Shown here: positions 19,012 through 26,775 of the stretch, in pieces
Numbering within the stretch: the stretch's first letter is position 1
Layout: each line of letters opens with the position of its first letter
Assembly (NCBI RefSeq): GCF_024198175.1
Contig: NZ_JAJVKV010000002.1
Span: 434,001 to 498,000 of the forward strand
From: Pyxidicoccus xibeiensis
Lineage (GTDB): Bacteria; Myxococcota; Myxococcia; Myxococcales; Myxococcaceae
Direction: 5' to 3'
DNA length: 64,000 nucleotides
Notes under the pieces: model-generated
The model's database searches: none
What the model was told of the DNA's origin: nothing
The model's input: the letters and a program-made list of their open reading frames with translations, nothing else
Translations under genes and position numbers: made by a program

Positions 19012-19748
19012 CCCGGTGGGTGAAGAGGCTGGCCATCGGCTTCACCGGGATGTTCTTCCTGCTGTGCTTCATCAGCGTGTTCGCGTCGGTCTGGGTCTTC
19101 CAGGTGCCCGTCCTCCTCGTCACGGGGTGGGCCTTCTTCCTCCATCGCGTCCTCCCCCAGGTGGCGTGGGACTGGAGCGCCATCGCGCAGACAGTGGCCG
19201 TGGTGGTGGTGCTCGGCGCCGGAGGCCATGCCTTCGCGCGCCAGGTGTGGCGGCAGGCACGCCCCGAGGACCCGCGGCCCTGGCCGGCCCGGTGGACGGT
19301 GTCGCTGCTCGGGCTGCTCGTCCTGCTCTTCTGCGCGACCATGGCCACCGTGGGCATCGGCCATCACGTGGGCTGGCTGTCCACGAGCCGTGAGCCGCTC
19401 CTCGTCAGCACGTGGCCCTTCCTGGAGGCGCGCCGGTTGATGGGGGAAGGTGAAGACCTCTGCACCGAGGCCAGGAAGGTGCTGGAGCGCGACCCGACCG
19501 GAGCGAGCCTCTCGCAAGCGCTGCTGAGCGCCCCGGGCCTGGGCGAGGCCGCCGAGAAGCGGCACACCGTCCTCGTGTCGGCGCCCGACGGTGCACGCGC
19601 GCTGGTCGTCTTCGCGAGGGACCCACGCCAGCGCGAGGAGGAGGGCGTGGTGCGCTGCGGGCTTCCGGGAAAGCAGGCCCATCACCCCGTGTCGGCGCTC
19701 CCCCGGCTGCTCGCGGGAGAGAGCGTGGCCGAGGGCTCCGCCTACTGA
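19008..19748 (+). CDS. Membrane protein of unknown function, second gene of a pair
   Basis: 246 residues with four predicted membrane segments in the first 130 residues, grouped as two closely spaced pairs, and a soluble C-terminal part of about 110 residues (from LSTSREP). The soluble part includes the strand-like run HTVLVSAPDGARALVVFARD and a lone Cys. It is translationally coupled to the preceding gene by a four-base overlap. No catalytic motif or known family was recognised. The shared layout of the pair (membrane N-terminal half, soluble C-terminal half) suggests partner subunits, which is inference only. Confidence 0.72.
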   Translation: MTRWVKRLAIGFTGMFFLLCFISVFASVWVFQVPVLLVTGWAFFLHRVLPQVAWDWSAIAQTVAVVVVLGAGGHAFARQVWRQARPEDPRPWPARWTVSLLGLLVLLFCATMATVGIGHHVGWLSTSREPLLVSTWPFLEARRLMGEGEDLCTEARKVLERDPTGASLSQALLSAPGLGEAAEKRHTVLVSAPDGARALVVFARDPRQREEEGVVRCGLPGKQAHHPVSALPRLLAGESVAEGSAY

Positions 19749-19995
19749 CGCGACGCGCCGTGGAGTGGGAAGGTGTCTCAGGGCCCGAGGTGTGCGGCCC
19801 CGCTTGCCTCGCTCACCCGCGGTGCGTCTCGGCTGCTCGCGTTCATGCCCGCCAGGTTCGCCGGCATGTCCCTGGACCAGGTGCTACAAGCGCGGCGCGC
19901 CAGCGAGGCGGTAGGGGAGGCCCCCACCGGATTCGAGCACCTCGCAGGTGCGATGAGCCCCGTCCCAGCTGCGCGTACGGCACCCGGAACACGAC

Positions 19996-21039
19996 ATGAC
20001 TGCCCCGCTTGCGACTCCTGCGCCCACCCTCGCCGAGCCTCCCCCAGGAGAGGTCTGGCGTCGTCGTCTTCCGGGCCTCGCGAGTGCCGCGGTGCTGGCC
20101 GTGGTCAGCTACTGGCTCGCCACGCTCCCGGGCCTGAAGGTGGTGGGGCCGCTCACAGTGGCGCTGCTCATCGGCATCGCGCTGCGCACGGCCCTGGGGC
20201 TGCCCGCCTTGCTGGTGGAGGGCACGCGCTACTCGGCGCGCACGGTGCTGCGGCTGGGCATCGTGCTGATGGGGGCGCGGCTGGACTTCGCGCTCGTGGC
20301 CCAGGTGGGGCCGCGCGTGCTGTTGCTCGCGCTGGTGGTCATCGTCGGCGGAATCACGGGCATCCGCTGGGTGGCGCGCCGGTTCGGCGTCCCGGAGAAG
20401 CTGGGCACGCTGCTGGCCGTGGGCACTTCCATCTGTGGCGCCAGCGCGGTGGTGGCCGCCAGCTCCGTCACCCGCGCCGACGAGGAGGACACCACGCTGG
20501 CGGTGGGCCTGTGCGGCATTCTCGGCACGGCGGGCGTGCTCTTCTTCGTCTTCGTGGGGCCGCTGCTGGGACTGAGCACGGCGCAGCTCGCCATCCTCTC
20601 GGGCGCCACGCTCCACGAGGTCGCGCAGGTGATGGCCGCGGCCTTCACCTGGGGCACCTCCGCGGGCGACCTGGGCACGCTGGTGAAGCTCACCCGGGTG
20701 GTGCTGCTGGCTCCCGCCCTCGTCGTGCTGGGGCTCGTCTCCGGGGCAGGCGGGACGGTGCGCTACTCGTGGAAGGCGCCGCCCATCCCCTGGTTCGTGC
20801 TGGGCTTCCTCGCGGTAGGGGCCGCCTGCTCGGTGGGGGTGCTGCCCGCCGACGCGAAGGCCGAGCTCTCCACCGCCAGCGTCTTCCTCATGGTGATGGC
20901 CATGGCGGCGATGGGGCTGGGCACTCACGTCAGCATGCTTCGCCGCGCCGGCCTGCGCATCGTCTACGCGGGCCTCGTCGGCTTCGCGGGCCTGGTGCTG
21001 GTGGCCTGGGGGCTCATCCAGGTCTTGTCCATCCACTGA
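19996..21039 (+). CDS. YeiH/UPF0324-family putative sulfate or anion exporter
   Basis: 347 residues and about ten membrane segments. It matches the YeiH-type family through its conserved segments: the LGIVLMGARLDF region, the GTSICGASAVVA motif and the SGATLHEVAQVMAA stretch, which are characteristic of this group. Members are annotated as putative sulfate exporters, but the substrate is poorly established. The ATG at 19996 starts the protein at a typical N-terminus for the family. It is monocistronic, preceded by about 250 bases without a recognisable gene, and it converges on mntP. Confidence 0.88.
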   Translation: MTAPLATPAPTLAEPPPGEVWRRRLPGLASAAVLAVVSYWLATLPGLKVVGPLTVALLIGIALRTALGLPALLVEGTRYSARTVLRLGIVLMGARLDFALVAQVGPRVLLLALVVIVGGITGIRWVARRFGVPEKLGTLLAVGTSICGASAVVAASSVTRADEEDTTLAVGLCGILGTAGVLFFVFVGPLLGLSTAQLAILSGATLHEVAQVMAAAFTWGTSAGDLGTLVKLTRVVLLAPALVVLGLVSGAGGTVRYSWKAPPIPWFVLGFLAVGAACSVGVLPADAKAELSTASVFLMVMAMAAMGLGTHVSMLRRAGLRIVYAGLVGFAGLVLVAWGLIQVLSIH

Positions 21040-21073
21040 CCCTCGACACGGGCATGGTCACCCTGAGAGGGGC

Positions 21074-21670
21074 TCAGCCGGCGGAGAGGTGCTCGACGAG
21101 CGTCTTGATGCCCAGCCCGATGAGGACGACGCCGCCGACGATGTCGAGCTTGCCCTCCAGCGACTCGCCGAACCGCCGGGCGACGCTCACGCCCAGGAGG
21201 CAGAGTGCGAAGGTGACTCCGCCGATGATGGCAGCCGCCATCGCGATGTGGACGTCGAGCACGGGCAGCGTCACGCCGGCCGCCAGCGCGTCGATGCTGG
21301 TGGCGAACGCCATGATGACCAGCCGGCCCAGGTGGAACGGGTTGCGTCCGGTGGTGGCGGTGTCCGCCTTCTCCGCCGCGCCGGCTCCCGGGTGACGGTG
21401 GGTGTAGGCCTCGTGAAGCATCTTCGCCCCGATGCCCCCCAGGAGCACGAAGGCGAGCCAGTGGTCCCACGCGGCGATGGCGTTCGCGAACTGGGCGCCG
21501 ACGGCCCAGCCGATGACGGGCATGATCGCCTGGAACAGGCCGAACAGGAACGAGATGAGCAGCGCGTCACGTGCCCGAACGCGCGGCGTCGCCAGGGCGC
21601 TCGCGATGGATACCGCCGTGGCATCCATGGCCAGTCCCAGAGCGAGGAGCAGCAGGTTCAACAGGGGCAT
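21074..21670 (-). CDS. mntP: Manganese efflux pump MntP
   Basis: 198 residues, six membrane segments, built as two related halves. Each half carries the family's acidic helix motif: LAMDATAVSI near residue 15 and ATSIDALAAGVTLP near residue 122. The Asp residues in these motifs are needed for transport in characterised MntP proteins. The protein exports Mn2+ across the inner membrane. GAGGCGACTC upstream of the ATG is a plausible ribosome binding site. I looked for the yybP-ykoY manganese riboswitch often found before such genes and could not recognise it in the roughly 150 bases upstream. Confidence 0.92.
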   Translation of the reverse strand: MPLLNLLLLALGLAMDATAVSIASALATPRVRARDALLISFLFGLFQAIMPVIGWAVGAQFANAIAAWDHWLAFVLLGGIGAKMLHEAYTHRHPGAGAAEKADTATTGRNPFHLGRLVIMAFATSIDALAAGVTLPVLDVHIAMAAAIIGGVTFALCLLGVSVARRFGESLEGKLDIVGGVVLIGLGIKTLVEHLSAG

Positions 21671-21827
21671 GAGTCGCCTCTATCCGAGCGACGCCGAATC
21701 CGGAAGCGTGATGAATGCCACGCAGCACCGAGGATGACGGTGGAGAACTTCCAGCCCATGCAACACCATCCGCGTCCGAAGACACGCACTCCGGGTTCAC
21801 ACAGGGCGGAGCTGAGGGGATGAAGAC

Positions 21828-23423
21828 ATGAGTGACGTCAAAGACGACAACCGGCCGTCCTCGTCAGGCGAGGTGCGCCCCGAGCTGGCGGAGCTCCGGC
21901 AGCGCCTGGAGGCGACGGCGGATGCCGGCCGTGCGGACGCGGTGGCCCGGAGGCGGAAGACCGGCCAGCGCACGGCGCGGGAGAACATCGCGGACCTGGT
22001 CGACCCGGGGAGCTTCTCGGAGTACGGCGGGCTCGCGCTCGCGGCGCAGCGGTCCACGCGCTCCATGGAGGACCTCATCCGCGCGAGCCCCGCCGATGGC
22101 ATCGTCTGCGGGTTCGGCACCGTCAATCGCGCCCTCTTCGACGACGAGCGCGCGCGCACCCTGGTCCTGGCCTACGACTACACGGTCTTCGCCGGCACCC
22201 AGGGGCTCGTGGGGCACCGGAAGCTGGACCGCATGCTCGCGCTCGCGGCGCAGTGGCGCGTGCCGGTGGTCCTCTTCGCGGAAGGCGGGGGAGGGCGGCC
22301 GAACGACACGGACACGCACACCGTCTCCGGACTCGACACGCCCAGCTTCCTGGCCTTCGCGGCGCTGTCGGGGCTCGTCCCGCGCGTGGGCATCGTCTCC
22401 GGGCGGTGCTTCGCGGGGAACGCGGCGCTGCTGGGGAGCTGCGACGTCATCATCGCCACGGACGACAGCAACATCGGCATGGGCGGCCCGGCGATGATTC
22501 AGGGCGGCGGGCTCGGCAAGTTCGCCCCGGAGGAGATTGGTCCCGCGGACGTGCAGACGCGCAACGGCGTCATCGACGTGCGCGTGCGCGACGAGGCGGA
22601 AGCGGTGGCTGTCGCGAAGAAGTACCTCTCGTACTTCCAGGGCCCGGTCGCTCCGGGGGCGTGCGCCGCACAGGAGCCGCTGCGCGAGGCGCTGCCCGCG
22701 AACCGTCGCCGCGCCTACAAGCTTCGCCCCATCATCGAGACGCTGGCGGACACGGGCTCCGTGCTCGAGCTGCGGCGGGACTTCGGGCGCAGCCTGGTGA
22801 CGGCGCTCGTGCGCATCGAAGGGCAGCCCTTCGGGCTCATCGCGAACGACACGTTCCACCTGGGCGGGGCCATCGACGCGGATGCGGCCGACAAGGCCGC
22901 GCGCTTCTTCCAGCTGTGTGACGCGTTCGGGCTCCCGCTCGTCTCGCTGTGTGACACGCCCGGGTTCATGGTCGGCCCGCCGGCCGAGGCCACCGCGCTG
23001 GTGCGCCACGTCTCCCGCATGTTCGTGGGGGCCGCCAGCCTCGCCGTGCCGTTCTTCACCGTCGTCCTGCGGCGGGGCTACGGGCTCGGAGCACAGGCAA
23101 TGGCCGGAGGGCACTTCCATGCACCGGTCTTCACCGTGTCGTGGCCCACGGGCGAGTTCGGAGGGATGAACCTGGAGGGGGCCGTGCGCATCGGGATGCG
23201 CAAGCAGCTCGAGGCCATCGAGGACCCGGTGGCGCGGGAGGAGCTGGCCCAGACGCTGATTGCCGAGGCCCACCAGCGCGGCAAGGCCCTCAACATGGCG
23301 TCGCTCCTGGAGCTCGACGCGGTCATCGACCCCGCGGAGACGCGCGCCTGGATTCTCCGGGGCCTGCGCTCCGTGCCCCGGCCGACGCGCGAGGGGCGGC
23401 GCAGGTTCATCGACACCTGGTAG
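21828..23423 (+). CDS. Acyl-CoA carboxylase carboxyltransferase (beta) subunit
   Basis: 531 residues, the usual length for a propionyl/acetyl/methylcrotonyl-CoA carboxylase beta chain. Both crotonase-like halves are visible. The N-terminal half has GRCFAGNAALLGSCD and GMGGPAMIQGGGLG, the C-terminal half has LCDTPGFMVGP and GGHFHAPVFTVSWPTGEFGGMNLEGAV. The latter includes the carboxybiotin/acyl-CoA oxyanion loops. The enzyme moves carboxyl from biotin to an acyl-CoA. No biotin carboxylase or BCCP gene is nearby, so its partner must be encoded elsewhere. In a polyketide producer it could supply methylmalonyl-CoA, but nothing local ties it to the PKS. Confidence 0.9.
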   Translation: MSDVKDDNRPSSSGEVRPELAELRQRLEATADAGRADAVARRRKTGQRTARENIADLVDPGSFSEYGGLALAAQRSTRSMEDLIRASPADGIVCGFGTVNRALFDDERARTLVLAYDYTVFAGTQGLVGHRKLDRMLALAAQWRVPVVLFAEGGGGRPNDTDTHTVSGLDTPSFLAFAALSGLVPRVGIVSGRCFAGNAALLGSCDVIIATDDSNIGMGGPAMIQGGGLGKFAPEEIGPADVQTRNGVIDVRVRDEAEAVAVAKKYLSYFQGPVAPGACAAQEPLREALPANRRRAYKLRPIIETLADTGSVLELRRDFGRSLVTALVRIEGQPFGLIANDTFHLGGAIDADAADKAARFFQLCDAFGLPLVSLCDTPGFMVGPPAEATALVRHVSRMFVGAASLAVPFFTVVLRRGYGLGAQAMAGGHFHAPVFTVSWPTGEFGGMNLEGAVRIGMRKQLEAIEDPVAREELAQTLIAEAHQRGKALNMASLLELDAVIDPAETRAWILRGLRSVPRPTREGRRRFIDTW

Positions 23424-23637
23424 CCGACCAGCAGCCGCCCTCGTATCGCGGTGTCTGCCTGCCTGCTCGACCCGAACGCAACGCACCACGAAACGGCCGG
23501 GAGCCTGCCTGCTCAATGCCTCACAACCCGACGGGATTCTGGGGTCGGCGCCCACCCATTTGATACAGATTCATGTTCTGGGCAACGATTCATGGACCGG
23601 GCCGCTCCACCTTCCCAGGTTCCGGCACCCCCCTCCC

Positions 23638-24234
23638 ATGGCAGACTTCGCCCCCTTCTCCCGCCTGTCCGTCAGTGGCTCGAGCACCATCACCATCATC
23701 GATGCGGTGAAGGGCTTCTCGGTCCTGGTCGACGAGTTGATGAAGACGATGAACATCCAGACGCGCAACGCCGAGGGCAAGCCCGTCGTGGACGCGAAGG
23801 CCTGGTACCCGCTCGACGCCTACATGCCTGTCTACAAGAAGATCGAGACCCTGCTCGGGGGACGGGGCCTGGAGAAGGTGGGCGCGATGATTCCCCAGTT
23901 CGCGAACTTCCCGTCGAACATCCGCGACATCCACTCGGCTCTCGCGGGCATCAATGTCGCCTACCACATGAACCACTCCATCGACGGCAAGGTGATGTTC
24001 AACCCGGCGACAGGGGAGATGCTGGAGGGAATCGGGCACGTCATCTATCAGCCCGTGGAGGGGAAGAACGAGGCCGTCGTGGTGTGTGACGACCTGTATC
24101 CGTGCCGCTTCAACGTGGGGCTCATCCGGGGCATGGCCCAGCGCTTCCAGCCCAAGGCCACCCTCACGCATGGCCCGCACCAGGACTGCCGGCTGAAGGG
24201 CGCGGCCACCTGCACCTACGCCATCAACTGGTGA
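23638..24234 (+). CDS. V4R/heme-NO-binding-fold-like protein
   Basis: 198 residues from the ATG at 23638; the frame continues upstream without a convincing start. The first half is helical (IIDAVKGFSVLVDELMKTMN). The C-terminal half has the pattern of V4R/HNOB-related domains: a strand-rich run (EAVVVCDDLYPCRFNVGLIRG), a helix, then a Cys-containing end (HQDCRLKGAATCTYAINW). The Cys residues are in positions that bind metal or small molecules in some relatives. No transmembrane segment or DNA-binding motif is seen. It is a soluble, probably sensory or ligand-binding protein. The family placement is from motif memory and is moderate. Monocistronic. Confidence 0.6.
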   Translation: MADFAPFSRLSVSGSSTITIIDAVKGFSVLVDELMKTMNIQTRNAEGKPVVDAKAWYPLDAYMPVYKKIETLLGGRGLEKVGAMIPQFANFPSNIRDIHSALAGINVAYHMNHSIDGKVMFNPATGEMLEGIGHVIYQPVEGKNEAVVVCDDLYPCRFNVGLIRGMAQRFQPKATLTHGPHQDCRLKGAATCTYAINW

Positions 24235-24259
24235 CGAGCCCTCCGGTCCTTCCCAGGCA

Positions 24260-24757
24260 TCAATCGCGGCGCAGCACGAAGAAGTACGGTGTCGCCATCC
24301 CTCGCGAGTCCATCAGCCCGAGCACCGTGCTCCCATCGACCTTCCGGAACACATCGTTGGTCGGCCAGTCGTCGTAGATCATCGTCGCGCTGAGCTTCCC
24401 CCGGTACTCCGTCATCCGCAGCCGTGCCTTGAACTTCCCGGTCTCCACCGCTGCCCGGTGCGGGCCCACGGGGCCGCGAATCTCCGGCGATGGCCATTTC
24501 CGGGGGTCCACCGGGAACACCGCCGCACGGTCCTCCGTGAAGAACAGCAGCGGGTGCACGCGCTCGGTGTCGAGGAACTGCTTCCCGTACCAGCCGGTCG
24601 CTCCGAGCATCCCGTCCATCGGGTGCCCCGTCTGGAGCTCGCTGCCCTTCCACGTGCCCGTCATGAACGCGAGGTCGACCGTGGGCAGACTGTCGAACCA
24701 CGTGAGCGCCTCTTCCACGCTGATACGGCCTGCTTGCAGTGCTTCGTCGAGGGTCAT
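24260..24757 (-). CDS. GXWXG / DUF4334 domain protein
   Basis: 165 residues. The N-terminal GXWXG module is seen as FMTGTWKGSELQTGHPMDG (around residues 31-50). A DUF4334-type beta-rich half follows, with KARLRMTEYRGKLSATMIYD and the ending MATPYFFVLRRD. Proteins with this domain pair are small, beta-rich and lack a known catalytic mechanism. They often sit beside oxidoreductases. Here the start codon overlaps the stop of the upstream alcohol dehydrogenase gene (ATGA), and GGAAGGA precedes it, so the two are co-expressed. The function is unknown. Confidence 0.85.
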   Translation of the reverse strand: MTLDEALQAGRISVEEALTWFDSLPTVDLAFMTGTWKGSELQTGHPMDGMLGATGWYGKQFLDTERVHPLLFFTEDRAAVFPVDPRKWPSPEIRGPVGPHRAAVETGKFKARLRMTEYRGKLSATMIYDDWPTNDVFRKVDGSTVLGLMDSRGMATPYFFVLRRD

Positions 24758-25875
24758 GGCGTCCTTCCTCCGTGCATGCGCAGCACCGGCTTGATGGCCC
24801 TGCGCGTCTCCATGTCGTGAACCGCGTCGTTGATGGCCCCGAAGTCATACGCGCGGCTGAGCTTCTCGAGCGGAAACCGTCCTTCCGCGTGGAGCGCGAC
24901 CAGCTTCGGAAGGAAGGTCTTCGGGTCGGCATCCCCCTCGAGGATGCCCACCAGCTTCTTCCCGGAGAGGAGCGCGGTCATCGAGAGGGTGACCTCCGCA
25001 TTGCCGGGGTCGGGCAGGCCGAGCAACCCGCAGGTGCCCAGGGGGCGTGTCACCTCGAACGCCTGCCGCAACACCTGTGGCGAGCCGACGCACTCCAGCG
25101 CGAAGTCCACCCCGCCGCGGGTGCGCTTCAGGATCGTCTTCGTCAGCGCGGGCTCTCGCGCCAGGAAGGTGTCCGTGGCACCCAGCTCGCGTGCGAGCTC
25201 GAGCCGTTCCTCGCTGACGTCCACGGCGATGATGCTCGCCGCACCCGAGATTCGCGCCGCCATGATGGCCGCGAGGCCGACCGAGCCCGCCCCGAACACG
25301 GCGAGCTGCTGCCCCGCCTCCAGCCGGAACGCCTCCAGCACCGCGCCCGCCCCGGTCTGGAATCCGCAGCCCAGCGGCGCGAGCAGCTCCAGCGGCGCCG
25401 ACGCGTCGACCTTCACCGCGTTGTGCTGGTGCGCCAGCACATGGGTGGCGAACGACGACTGGTGGAAGAAGCTCGAACGGACCGGCTCACCCCGCCACCG
25501 CATGGGGAAGGAGCCATCGGGCCGCGCGCCCGAGAAGTTCCCCGCGTACCCTCGCTCGCAGTAGGCCGGATGACCCCGGGTGCACCGGCCGCAGGCACGG
25601 CACGAGAAGTAGCTGAGCACCACCGCGTCTCCGGGCTCGAAGCCCGTCACGCCGTCCCCGATGGCCTCCACCACGCCCGCGCCCTCGTGACCGAGCACCG
25701 CGGGGAAGGGGAACCGACCCGCGCCCGCCCGGTACGTGAGGTCGGTGTGGCAGATGCCGCTCGCCGTCACGCGCACCCGCAGCTCGCCCGTGCGCGGCGA
25801 CTCCAGCTCGACGTCGTCGATGACGAAGGGACCGTTCACCACCTGCAGCAGCGCGGCACGCACCGGAAGACCCAT
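24754..25875 (-). CDS. Zinc-dependent alcohol dehydrogenase (aryl-/benzyl-alcohol type)
   Basis: 373 residues of the medium-chain dehydrogenase family. Catalytic zinc ligands are visible as SGICHTD (Cys), LGHEGAG (His-Glu) and LGCGFQTGAGAV (Cys). The four-Cys structural zinc lobe is CRACGRCTRGHPAYC. The NAD-binding loop is GAGSVGL. The CGFQTGAGA sequence and the overall layout resemble benzyl/aryl alcohol and geraniol dehydrogenases. It interconverts an alcohol and an aldehyde with NAD. It is first in a two-gene operon with the DUF4334 protein. A 19-base inverted repeat sits about 14 bases before the ATG, suggesting repression by a local-type regulator not encoded next to it. No clear Shine-Dalgarno sequence is visible. 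Confidence 0.9.
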   Translation of the reverse strand: MGLPVRAALLQVVNGPFVIDDVELESPRTGELRVRVTASGICHTDLTYRAGAGRFPFPAVLGHEGAGVVEAIGDGVTGFEPGDAVVLSYFSCRACGRCTRGHPAYCERGYAGNFSGARPDGSFPMRWRGEPVRSSFFHQSSFATHVLAHQHNAVKVDASAPLELLAPLGCGFQTGAGAVLEAFRLEAGQQLAVFGAGSVGLAAIMAARISGAASIIAVDVSEERLELARELGATDTFLAREPALTKTILKRTRGGVDFALECVGSPQVLRQAFEVTRPLGTCGLLGLPDPGNAEVTLSMTALLSGKKLVGILEGDADPKTFLPKLVALHAEGRFPLEKLSRAYDFGAINDAVHDMETRRAIKPVLRMHGGRTP

Positions 25876-25888
25876 GGTGGGGTTACTC

Positions 25889-25907
25889 TATTGGCACTTT
25901 GCCAATA
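25889..25907. promoter_or_regulatory. Inverted repeat upstream of alcohol dehydrogenase
   Basis: TATTGGCA-CTT-TGCCAATA, a perfect 8-3-8 inverted repeat ending about 14 bases before the dehydrogenase ATG. The position is right for a repressor operator overlapping the transcription start; the binding protein is unknown. Confidence 0.6.
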
Positions 25908-26264
25908 AGTCGCCATCGAACTGCACGATTCCCGCCGGCCTGTTGCTCGGGTTGCCTGCTTGCTCCGAGGCCGGTCGACTCCCGGGCCCGGTTCAATGGC
26001 CCTGCTGTTGGAGGGAGCGCTCCGGAGCGCTCGGATTCGCCGTCGAGCACCTGCAGCGCTGACGGCAATTGACAATCAAGTTGCAGGTCGTCTCTTCCGG
26101 GAGGACCTCTGCACCCGAGACGGAAACACAGACGTCAAAGGCACTCCTGCCACCCGGCCCGGTAATCCAAGACGCGCGGCACCGGCTCCCAGTCCCCAAC
26201 CCACCGGCCTGGCATCCTTGCACTGGCAGTTTGGCAAGTGTTCACTATCAGCCCATCTTGAGTT

Positions 26265-26285
26265 GCGGCTCGGCAAGTGAGCCGC
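26265..26285. promoter_or_regulatory. Hairpin in the leader of the Cys-tailed lipoprotein
   Basis: GCGGCTC-(7)-GAGCCGC, a perfect stem of 7 bp, with an overlapping outer AGTTGC/GCAACT pair (26261-26266 and 26291-26296). It lies about 40 bases before the lipoprotein start. A leader structure or operator is possible. Confidence 0.4.
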
Positions 26286-26323
26286 TAGCGGCAACTGTGC
26301 CCTAGCAGGAAAGGGAACCCCAA

Positions 26324-26644
26324 ATGACGCGGCGTTATCTGTTGGCGATCGCTGTTGCTGTGGGCCTTGCAGGGTGTGGTTCGGAGCGGGAGAACGACAA
26401 CGAGGGCGACAAGACGACCTTCCAGAATGCGCAGATCTCCCGCAACCCGGACTCGACCTATACGCTCAAGGCGGGAGGCCAGACGCATGGCAACATCTCT
26501 TCCTTCAAGGTCGATGACGCGCAGCCTTCGCCAGATGTCAGCGCATTCATGGAGGCGCCCATCGAGGCCGGAGGAGATCTTTGCTGCAACTCCTGCTCTC
26601 TGTCGGGGGGCGTCTTGATCTGCACCGGTTGCAAGGCCTGCTGA
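26324..26644 (+). CDS. Small lipoprotein with Cys-rich C-terminal tail
   Basis: 106 residues. AGGAAAGGG precedes the ATG at good spacing. A lipoprotein signal ends in the lipobox LAGC (Cys18). The mature part is hydrophilic and ends in a compact motif, CC-x2-C-x8-C-x2-C-x2-C, in the last 20 residues. That makes six Cys in a small space, which could form disulfides outside the cell or bind a metal. I do not recognise the family. The gene stands alone, divergent from the dehydrogenase and convergent with the RCC1 lipoprotein, with a very strong hairpin after it. Confidence 0.78.
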   Translation: MTRRYLLAIAVAVGLAGCGSERENDNEGDKTTFQNAQISRNPDSTYTLKAGGQTHGNISSFKVDDAQPSPDVSAFMEAPIEAGGDLCCNSCSLSGGVLICTGCKAC

Positions 26645-26725
26645 ACGACCGGGCGCGATCCCCGCACGGGCTCATGCGGTACGCTAAAGCCCTGCCCGCG
26701 GCGGGGGATGGACTGGCCGTGCGCC

Positions 26726-26760
26726 GACGCTCCGTCTCCGGGAGGTGGAGACGGAGCGTC
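26726..26760. terminator. Strong bidirectional hairpin terminator
   Basis: A perfect 14-bp stem (GACGCTCCGTCTCC and its complement) with a 7-base loop, between the convergent stops at 26644 and 26776. No T-tract; the stem strength and position support termination for both directions. Confidence 0.75.
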
Positions 26761-26775
26761 CGTGCCGAGTCCGCG

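Larger units (their letters stand above)
25876..26323. other. 448-base intergenic region with inverted repeats
   Basis: This divergent region lies between the alcohol dehydrogenase and the small lipoprotein gene. Its base composition is lower in GC than that of the flanking genes, and no reading frame in it shows the codon bias of a gene. It contains the two inverted repeats listed separately. Nothing else was recognised. Confidence 0.6.

Noticed and set aside
19773..21395. 540-residue open frame on the + strand
   Set aside because: It overlaps the YeiH-type gene in another frame and reads into mntP antisense; its composition is Arg/Gly/His rich and shows no family motif.
21671..21827. Manganese riboswitch upstream of mntP
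   Set aside because: I looked for the conserved yybP-ykoY core and could not find it in this region.
25960..26280. 106-residue open frame in the intergenic region
   Set aside because: No ribosome binding site, no signal or domain, and composition unlike the neighbouring genes.
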